DNA from: Variovorax sp. Sphag1AA
Lineage (GTDB): Bacteria; Pseudomonadota; Gammaproteobacteria; Burkholderiales; Burkholderiaceae_C
DNA length: 64,000 nt
Assembly (NCBI RefSeq): GCF_014192575.1
Contig: NZ_JACHYC010000002.1
Coordinates: 1 to 64,000, forward strand
Direction of reading: 5' to 3'
The notes under the pieces were generated by a model. The model was not told the DNA's origin. It did no database searches and saw only the letters and a list, made by a program, of their open reading frames with translations. The position numbers were made by a program, and so were the translations under genes. Shown piece by piece: positions 58,335-64,000 of this stretch; position 1 is the stretch's first letter; each line of letters opens with the position of its first letter.

Positions 58335-59062
58335 GCGCGCTGCTTTCCGTTCGCGGGCTGGGGAAGCGCTTCGGCGGCCTGACGGCGCTGAACAACGTCT
58401 CCTTCAATGTCGAGGCTGGCCGAATCGTCGGCGTCATGGGTGCCAACGGCGCGGGCAAGACCACGCTCTTCGCACTCATTGCAGGCAACGTGCGGCCCAC
58501 GGCGGGTCAGATCGAGTTCGAGGGCAAACCGATCGTCGGCCTGCGCCCCGATCAGGTCTGCAGGCTCGGCGTCGCGCGCACCTTCCAGATCGTCAAGCCC
58601 TTTCCGTCGCTCACCGTGCTGGAGAACCTCCGCACCGGTGCGATGTTCGGCCACGCGCAGTTCAAGCGCGAATCCGAAGCGGATGCCGCGTGCATGCAGG
58701 TCCTTGAAGAAGTCGGGCTTGCGAACGTGGCCCATCGCCCCGCGTCTTCGCTGACGCTCTCCGGGCAAAAGCGCCTGGAGATCGCGCGCTGCATCGCGAC
58801 CGGCGCACGGCTGGTGCTGCTGGACGAGGTGATGGCCGGGCTGACGCCGACCGAGGTCGCGCAGATGCTGGAGACGCTGCGCCGGCTCCAGGCTTCGCGC
58901 GGACTGACGCTGCTGGTCATCGAGCACGTCATGCGCGCACTGATGGAACTCTGCGGCCACATCGTCGTGCTGCACCACGGCGAGCTGATCGCCGAGGGCA
59001 CGCCCGCGCAGATCGGCGACAACGAGAAGGTGCTGTCGGTCTACTTCGGAGCGCACGCATGA
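58331..59062 (+). CDS. livG: Branched-chain-type ABC transporter ATP-binding protein (LivG)
   Basis: A 243-residue ATPase. Walker A is GANGAGKTT, the Q-loop region is ARTFQIVKPFPSLTVLENL, the signature reads LTLSGQKRLEIARCIATG and Walker B is LVLLDEVMAGLTPTEV. These spellings are typical of LivG. Overlaps of 4 bases on both sides show coupled translation. Confidence 0.9.
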   Translation: MSALLSVRGLGKRFGGLTALNNVSFNVEAGRIVGVMGANGAGKTTLFALIAGNVRPTAGQIEFEGKPIVGLRPDQVCRLGVARTFQIVKPFPSLTVLENLRTGAMFGHAQFKRESEADAACMQVLEEVGLANVAHRPASSLTLSGQKRLEIARCIATGARLVLLDEVMAGLTPTEVAQMLETLRRLQASRGLTLLVIEHVMRALMELCGHIVVLHHGELIAEGTPAQIGDNEKVLSVYFGAHA

Positions 59063-59778
59063 GCTCGAATCCCATTCTCGAAGTGGACCGCCTCGTCGCC
59101 GGCTACGGCCAGACGCGCGTCGTGCACGGCCTCTCGCTGGAGGTGCGACAAGGCGGCGTGACCGCGCTGCTCGGTGCCAATGGCGCCGGCAAGACCACGC
59201 TGATGAAGACCCTCTGCGGCCTGCTGCCGGTGCAGGGCGGCGCGCTTCGCTTTCTTGGAGAAGACATCGGCCGCAGCACCGCCGACAAGCGCGTGCTGTC
59301 GGGACTCGTGCTGGTGCCCGAAGGCCGCATGGTGTTTCCGACGCTCAGCGTCCACGAGAACTTGCGTCTCGGCGGCATCAACCAGCGCGCGCGTCCGCGC
59401 CTCAGGCAGAACATCGAGCGGGTGTTCGACATCTTTCCGCGCCTGCGCGAGCGCAGTTCACAGCAGGCGATGACGCTTTCCGGCGGCGAGCAGCAGATGC
59501 TCGCGATCGGCCGCGGGCTGATGGCGGAGCCAAAGCTGATGCTGCTCGACGAACCCACGCTGGGCCTTGCGCCGGTGATGGCGCTCGAGATCTTCGCGCT
59601 GGTTCGGCGTCTGACGGCCGAAGGGCTCACCCTGCTGCTGGCTGAGCAGGATGTGCATCGCACGCTCGACGTCGCAACGCATGCTTACGTGGTCGAGAAC
59701 GGCCGTGTCGCTGCTGAGGGTCCTGCCGCCGAGATCGCAGGCGATCCGCGCATCCGCCAGGCCTATCTCGGTCTTTGA
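59059..59778 (+). CDS. livF: Branched-chain-type ABC transporter ATP-binding protein (LivF)
   Basis: A 239-residue ATPase that pairs with LivG. Walker A is GANGAGKTT, the LivF-type LVPEGRMVFPTLSVHENL is at about residues 84-101, the signature is LSGGEQQMLAIGRGLM and Walker B is LMLLDEPTLGLAPVM. It completes a full five-component importer within the operon. Confidence 0.9.
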   Translation: MSSNPILEVDRLVAGYGQTRVVHGLSLEVRQGGVTALLGANGAGKTTLMKTLCGLLPVQGGALRFLGEDIGRSTADKRVLSGLVLVPEGRMVFPTLSVHENLRLGGINQRARPRLRQNIERVFDIFPRLRERSSQQAMTLSGGEQQMLAIGRGLMAEPKLMLLDEPTLGLAPVMALEIFALVRRLTAEGLTLLLAEQDVHRTLDVATHAYVVENGRVAAEGPAAEIAGDPRIRQAYLGL

Positions 59779-59792
59779 AAGAAATCCGAACC

Positions 59793-60626
59793 ATGTCCGT
59801 CACCTATCGCATCCCTGGTACTCCCTCGCTGGCCGTCGACCTTGCCGGCGCCGGCCCGCTCGCGCTTTTCATGCACGGCATCGGCGGCAACCGCACCAAC
59901 TGGCGCGAACAGCTCCCGGCCTTCGCGCCGCACTTCTCGTGCGTGGCGTTGGACGCGCGTGGCTACGGCGGCAGCGACGACTATGAGGACGCGCTGGCCT
60001 TCGACGATTTCGTGAACGATGTGTTGCGGGTGCTCGATCACTTCAGCGTCGAGCGCGCGCATCTGGTGGGCCTCTCGATGGGCGGGCGCATCGCGATGCG
60101 CACCGCGCTGCTTCATCCCGATCGCATCGCCACGCTTACGCTGCTCGACACGCACGAAGGCTTCGAGGCCTTCTCGCCCGAACAGCGGCAGGCCTTCGTC
60201 GACAGCCGGCGCGCGCCGCTGCTCGCGGGCAAGGAACCCTCGGACATCGCGGATGCGGTTGCGCGTTCGCTGGTCGGTCCGAAGGCCACGCAGGCGCAGC
60301 TCCAGCAGCTCATCGACAGCATCGCGGCGCTGCACAAGGAGTCGTACATCAAGTCGCTGCAGGCGACGGTTGACCAGGTGGTGCTCGGCGACATCTCGCA
60401 GATCCGTGCGCCGGCGCATTTCGTGGTCGGCGCGGACGACCGACTCACGCCGGTCGCGATGCATCACGAGATGGCGGCCAAGCTTGGCGGTGCACCCGTC
60501 ACGGTGCTGCCGGACGCCGGCCACCTGAGCAACATCGAGAACGCGCCGGCCTTCAACGAAGCGGCGCTCGCATGGCTGCGGCCGCGTGCCGAACTGGGCT
60601 CGGTGCCGCGCAACTGGCCGCTCTGA
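59793..60626 (+). CDS. Alpha/beta hydrolase
   Basis: A 277-residue hydrolase with oxyanion motif MHGIGGNRTNW (about residues 27-37), nucleophile elbow GLSMGGRIAM (about 93-102) and the catalytic histidine in LPDAGHLSNIENA near the C-terminus. It resembles the 3-oxoadipate enol-lactonase/MhpC-like group, and N-formylmaleamate deformylase NicD belongs to the same superfamily. Substrate unknown. The ATG at 59793 is chosen; a TTG at 59775 overlapping the livF stop is possible but less likely. Confidence 0.8.
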   Translation: MSVTYRIPGTPSLAVDLAGAGPLALFMHGIGGNRTNWREQLPAFAPHFSCVALDARGYGGSDDYEDALAFDDFVNDVLRVLDHFSVERAHLVGLSMGGRIAMRTALLHPDRIATLTLLDTHEGFEAFSPEQRQAFVDSRRAPLLAGKEPSDIADAVARSLVGPKATQAQLQQLIDSIAALHKESYIKSLQATVDQVVLGDISQIRAPAHFVVGADDRLTPVAMHHEMAAKLGGAPVTVLPDAGHLSNIENAPAFNEAALAWLRPRAELGSVPRNWPL

Positions 60627-60683
60627 TCGCGCAGGCTGCGCTCCCTAGAATGGAAGGTTCTTTCATTCAGGAGACAGCTTTTC

Positions 60684-61931
60684 ATGCATCCGGCTTTCCC
60701 CCGCAGCGCGATCGGCGCGCTGCTCGCTTCCGCTCTCATCGCCACCACCGCCCACGCACAAACTCGCGACCAGGCCCTGTTCGATGCCGCCACTGCTGAA
60801 AAGCCGGCAGTCATCAAGACGCTCGAGAACCTGGTCAACATCGAAACCGGCACCGGCGACGCGGAAGGCCTCGAAGCCGCGGGCAAGTACCTCGAAGACC
60901 AGCTGAAGTCGCTCGGCTTCAGCGTCACGCGCAGCAAGTCGGCGGGCATCGTGGTCGGCGACAACATCGTCGGCAAGCTCAAGGGCAAGGGCGGCAAGAA
61001 CCTGCTGTTGATCTCGCACATGGACACGGTTTACCTCAAGGGCATCCTCGCCAAGGCGCCGTTCCGCGTCGAAGGCGACAAGGCCTACGGCCCGGGCATC
61101 GCAGACGACAAGGGCGGCAACGCGGTGATCATCCACACGCTCAAGCTGCTCAAGGCACGCGGCTTCGACGACTTCGGCAGCATCACGGTGCTGTTCAACA
61201 CCGACGAAGAGAAGGGCTCCTTCGGCTCGCGCGACCTGATCCAGGAAGAAGCCGCCAAGGCCGACTACGTGCTGTCCTTCGAGCCGACCGGCGTGGGCAA
61301 GGAAGACCTCTCGCTCGGCACCTCGGGCATCGCCTACGTGCAAGTCAACATCACCGGCAAGGCTTCGCATGCGGGTGCGGCGCCTGAGCTGGGCGTGAAC
61401 GCGCTGGTCGAGGCTTCCGACCTCGTGCTGCGCACGATGGACATCGACGACAAGGCCAAGGGCCTGCGTTTCAACTGGACCATCGCCAAGGCGGGTGCGG
61501 TGTCGAACATCATCCCGGCGAGCGCCACGCTCAACGCCGACGTGCGCTACGCGAAGAACGAAGACTTCGAAGCCGCGATGAAGACGCTCGAAGCCCGCGC
61601 GCAGAAGAAGAAGCTGCCGGATGCCGACGTCAAGGTGCTCATCACCCGCGGCCGTCCGGCCTTCAATGCGGGCGAAGGCGGCCGCAAGCTGGTCGACAAG
61701 GCGGTGGCCTACTACAAGGAAGCCGGCGGCGAACTCGTGGTGACCGAACGCACCGGCGGTGGCACCGACGCGGCCTACGCGGCGTTGTCGGGCAAGCCGG
61801 TCATCGAAAGCCTGGGCCTGCCGGGCTTCGGCTACCACAGCGACAAGGCCGAGTATGTGGACACCAGCTCGATCCCGCGCCGCCTGTACATGGCCGGCAA
61901 GCTGATCATGGATCTCGGCCAAGGCAAGTAA
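60684..61931 (+). CDS. Exported M20-family metallopeptidase, glutamate carboxypeptidase (CPG2)-like
   Basis: A 415-residue protein with a signal peptide ending near TAHAQ. The dinuclear-zinc residues appear in LLLISHMDTVYLKG (His and Asp, about residue 114), GPGIADDKGGN (bridging Asp), NTDEEKGSFGS (catalytic Glu-Glu) and the late GFGYHSDKAEYVD (His). It matches carboxypeptidase G2, known from Pseudomonas/Variovorax strains, which removes C-terminal glutamate from folate and N-acyl amino acids. In this operon it may release an amino acid from a conjugated substrate in the periplasm. Confidence 0.88.
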   Translation: MHPAFPRSAIGALLASALIATTAHAQTRDQALFDAATAEKPAVIKTLENLVNIETGTGDAEGLEAAGKYLEDQLKSLGFSVTRSKSAGIVVGDNIVGKLKGKGGKNLLLISHMDTVYLKGILAKAPFRVEGDKAYGPGIADDKGGNAVIIHTLKLLKARGFDDFGSITVLFNTDEEKGSFGSRDLIQEEAAKADYVLSFEPTGVGKEDLSLGTSGIAYVQVNITGKASHAGAAPELGVNALVEASDLVLRTMDIDDKAKGLRFNWTIAKAGAVSNIIPASATLNADVRYAKNEDFEAAMKTLEARAQKKKLPDADVKVLITRGRPAFNAGEGGRKLVDKAVAYYKEAGGELVVTERTGGGTDAAYAALSGKPVIESLGLPGFGYHSDKAEYVDTSSIPRRLYMAGKLIMDLGQGK

Positions 61932-61956
61932 TCAAGCAAACGCAAGGAGCTCCGCC

Positions 61957-63087
61957 ATGCTGCTCAACACCGACCAGGAAGCCATCCGCGACGCCGTGCG
62001 CGCCTTTGCGCAGGCCGAGCTGTGGCCCAACGCGCCGCAATGGGATCGCGACCATAGCTTTCCCAAGGCGGCCCATGAGGGGCTGGCGGCGCTGGGCGCC
62101 TACGGCATCTGCGTGCCGGAGGAAGACGGCGGCGCGGGGCTCGACTACCTGACGCTCGCGCTGGTGCTCGAAGAGATCGCCGCGGGCGACGGCGGCACCA
62201 GCACGGCGATCAGTGTGACCAACTGCCCGGTCAATGCGATCCTCATGCGCTACGGCAATGCGGCGCAGAGGAAGCAATGGCTGCAGCCGCTCGCGCAAGG
62301 GAAGATGCTCGGCGCGTTCTGCCTCACCGAGCCTCAGGCGGGCAGCGATGCATCGTCGCTGCGCACCACGGCGCGCAAGGACGGGGATGGCTATGTGATC
62401 GACGGCGTCAAGCAGTTCATCACCAGCGGTAAGAACGGGCAGGTCGCGATCGTGATCGCGGTCACAGACAAGGCAGCGGGCAAGCGCGGCATGAGCGCCT
62501 TCATCGTGCCGACCGATGCCCCCGGCTACAACGTCGCGCGGCTCGAAGACAAGCTGGGACAGCATTCGAGCGACACCGCGCAGATCAACTTCGACGGCTG
62601 CCGCATCCCGGCCGAGAACCTGATCGGCCAGGAAGGCGAGGGCTACAAGATCGCGCTCGGCGCGCTGGAAGGCGGGCGTATCGGCATCGCTGCGCAGAGC
62701 GTAGGCATGGCGCGCAGTGCATTCGAGTTCGCGGTCAACTACGCGAAGGAACGGCAAGCCTTCGGTGGTTCGATCTTCGACCAGCAGGCCGTCGGCTTCC
62801 GACTCGCGGAATGCGCGACGCAGATCGAAGCCGCTCGCCAGTTGATCTGGCATGCCGCAAGCCTTCGCGATGCGGGCGTGCCGTGCCTGAAGGAAGCGGC
62901 CATGGCCAAGCTCTTCGCGAGCGAGATGGCCGAGCGGGTGTGCAGTGCCGCGATCCAGACGCTGGGCGGCTACGGCTACGTCAACGACTTTCCGCTGGAG
63001 CGCATCTACCGCGATGTGCGCGTGTGCCAGATCTATGAAGGCACGTCGGACATCCAGAAGCTGCTGATCCAGCGGGCGCTGGCCTGA
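61957..63087 (+). CDS. Acyl-CoA dehydrogenase
   Basis: A 376-residue FAD enzyme introducing a double bond into an acyl-CoA. Family signatures are FCLTEPQAGSDASSLRTTA (about residues 123-141), LEGGRIGIAAQSVGMA and the C-terminal IYEGTSDIQKLLIQRALA, where the glutamate in YEG is the catalytic base. It starts 25 bases after the peptidase gene, with an AAGGAG ribosome site. The acyl group is not predictable; butyryl- or short-branched-chain enzymes are nearest in style. Confidence 0.92.
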   Translation: MLLNTDQEAIRDAVRAFAQAELWPNAPQWDRDHSFPKAAHEGLAALGAYGICVPEEDGGAGLDYLTLALVLEEIAAGDGGTSTAISVTNCPVNAILMRYGNAAQRKQWLQPLAQGKMLGAFCLTEPQAGSDASSLRTTARKDGDGYVIDGVKQFITSGKNGQVAIVIAVTDKAAGKRGMSAFIVPTDAPGYNVARLEDKLGQHSSDTAQINFDGCRIPAENLIGQEGEGYKIALGALEGGRIGIAAQSVGMARSAFEFAVNYAKERQAFGGSIFDQQAVGFRLAECATQIEAARQLIWHAASLRDAGVPCLKEAAMAKLFASEMAERVCSAAIQTLGGYGYVNDFPLERIYRDVRVCQIYEGTSDIQKLLIQRALA

Positions 63088-63098
63088 GGACTTGGGCG

Positions 63099-63120
63099 CT
63101 GTCATCGATTTCGATGACAG
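63099..63120. promoter_or_regulatory. Perfect inverted repeat between acyl-CoA dehydrogenase and amidase genes
   Basis: CTGTCATCGA and TCGATGACAG are perfect 10-bp arms around TT. No T-run follows, so a terminator is unlikely; an operator or an mRNA-processing hairpin fits better. Confidence 0.5.
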
Positions 63121-63172
63121 ACAAGCGACGCGCGGCGGAGCAGCATGGGGGCCCCTTGTCGGAGGTTCTGCC

Positions 63173-64000
63173 ATGCCCAGTTCTTTGTCATCTTCCACCG
63201 TGCGTGCGGCGGCGGCTCTTTGCGCCGCTGCAGCCGGTCTTCCCGCCTGGGCGCAACCCGCCGCTCCGGATCTGGCCACTCTGACGGCCAGCGAGGCCGC
63301 GCGGCAGATCTGCGCAGGTTCGCTCAAAAGCGAGCAGCTGGTGTCGGCCTATATCGCCCAGGCCAAGGCAAAACCGCAGCTGAATGCGTTCATCACGCTC
63401 GACGAAGCCGGCGCGCTGAAGGCTGCGCGCGCCGCCGATTCGGCGCGCAAGCCGGGAGCCGCCTGCGCGCCGCTGGCCGGCGTTCCGGTGGTCGTGAAGG
63501 ACAACATCCAGGTGAAGGGCCTGCCCGCGACGGCCGGTACGCCTGCGCTCAAGAGTTTCGTGCCTGCCGCCGACGCGCCAGTGGTCGCCAAGCTGCGCTC
63601 GGCCGGCGCGATCGTTCTGGGCAAGACGAACATGCATGAACTGGCGTTCGGCGTTACAGGCTACAACCCCGCGTTCCAGACCGGCCCGGAGGTTGGCGTG
63701 CGCAATGCCTATGACAGCAGCCGCATCGCGGGAGGATCTTCATCCGGCACCGGCGCGGCGCTTGGCGCGCGCATGGCGCCGGCCGGCCTCGGCACCGACA
63801 CCGGGGGCTCGGTGCGCATTCCCTGCGCGTTCAACGGCTGTGCCTCGTTGCGCCCGACGGTGGGGCGCTATTCGCAGGAGGGCATCACGCCGATTTCGCA
63901 CACGCGCGACACTGCGGGGCCGATGGCGGTCTCGGTGACGGACGTGGCGTTGCTCGATCGCGTCATCGCCGGCGGGACGGCGATCAAGCCCGCCAACCTG
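63173..64000 (+). CDS. Amidase (amidase-signature family), 3' end outside the window
   Basis: Only the first 276 codons are present. A signal peptide ending near AWAQP suggests export. The catalytic Ser-cisSer-Lys triad is visible: Lys in VVKDNIQ (about residue 110), cis-Ser in RIAGGSSSGTGAA (about 187) and the nucleophile in DTGGSVRIP (about 211). These enzymes hydrolyse amides such as those from opened N-heterocycles or aryl amides. A GGAGG ribosome site (63161-63165) precedes the ATG. It follows the acyl-CoA dehydrogenase by 85 bases with a perfect hairpin between, so it may be the last or a semi-independent member of the operon. Confidence 0.88.
   Translation, partial: MPSSLSSSTVRAAAALCAAAAGLPAWAQPAAPDLATLTASEAARQICAGSLKSEQLVSAYIAQAKAKPQLNAFITLDEAGALKAARAADSARKPGAACAPLAGVPVVVKDNIQVKGLPATAGTPALKSFVPAADAPVVAKLRSAGAIVLGKTNMHELAFGVTGYNPAFQTGPEVGVRNAYDSSRIAGGSSSGTGAALGARMAPAGLGTDTGGSVRIPCAFNGCASLRPTVGRYSQEGITPISHTRDTAGPMAVSVTDVALLDRVIAGGTAIKPANL

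Noticed and set aside
63145..63639. An Arg/Gly-rich plus-strand frame at the amidase start
   Set aside because: The amidase frame from 63173 runs to the window end and carries the complete catalytic triad.

Overview
The window is about 64 kb of high-GC bacterial chromosome. The 3' end of a 5S rRNA gene at base 1, the gene content and an intergenic repeat style I remember from that group point to a betaproteobacterium of the Comamonadaceae, most likely Variovorax or a close relative. The genus is inference. Coding density is high, many neighbouring genes overlap by 1-4 bases, and no tRNA, IS element, integrase or CRISPR array was seen.

Layout. 0-15 kb: end of an rRNA operon with a bidirectional terminator; fadD; a lipase-like hydrolase; hpd plus a lipoprotein-type periplasmic cyclohexadienyl dehydratase (pheC-like) beside a decayed Lrp/AsnC fragment; a GNAT enzyme; corC-lnt; then a six-gene minus-strand operon (quinone-reductase-like flavoprotein, creatininase-family amidohydrolase, NMT1-type ABC importer, FAD oxidase). 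14-27 kb: LysR/quinone oxidoreductase, RutR-like TetR/exported asparaginase, and a seven-gene minus-strand operon (cystathionine beta-lyase-like enzyme, polar amino-acid ABC importer, DUF169 protein, NDP-forming acyl-CoA synthetase) with a divergent LysR gene. 27-34 kb: EamA transporter, then glyQ-glyS, a two-gene accessory pair (small protein plus nucleotidyltransferase-like protein), gmhB, plsC and a YgjP-type metalloprotease.

34-40 kb is the most irregular part: a small gene with a long structured 5' leader, a lower-GC two-gene segment whose first member has a GHKL-type ATPase signature and whose second is cut off, a TAT-exported sulfatase truncated at the same junction, its TetR regulator, and a persulfide/sulfur module (two YeeE/YedE half-transporters, ArsR regulator, persulfide dioxygenase). 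40-48 kb: an SDR; an overlapping operon of metallo-beta-lactamase-fold enzyme, leucine-rich-repeat protein kinase and RluA-type pseudouridine synthase; a LiuR-type MerR gene with a clear operator; carbonic anhydrase; aceK; a thiolase.

48.4-64 kb is one long, translationally coupled catabolic operon under a divergent TetR gene: a NicX-like ring-cleaving dioxygenase, a three-subunit molybdenum hydroxylase with a CoxG-like accessory protein, two alpha/beta hydrolases, a complete Liv-type ABC importer, an exported CPG2-like M20 peptidase, an acyl-CoA dehydrogenase and an amidase that runs off the window end. I read it as an uptake and degradation system for an N-heteroaromatic or other amide-bearing aromatic compound. 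The substrate is unknown. This operon and the truncated GHKL-ATPase pair are my two best candidates for undescribed biology.
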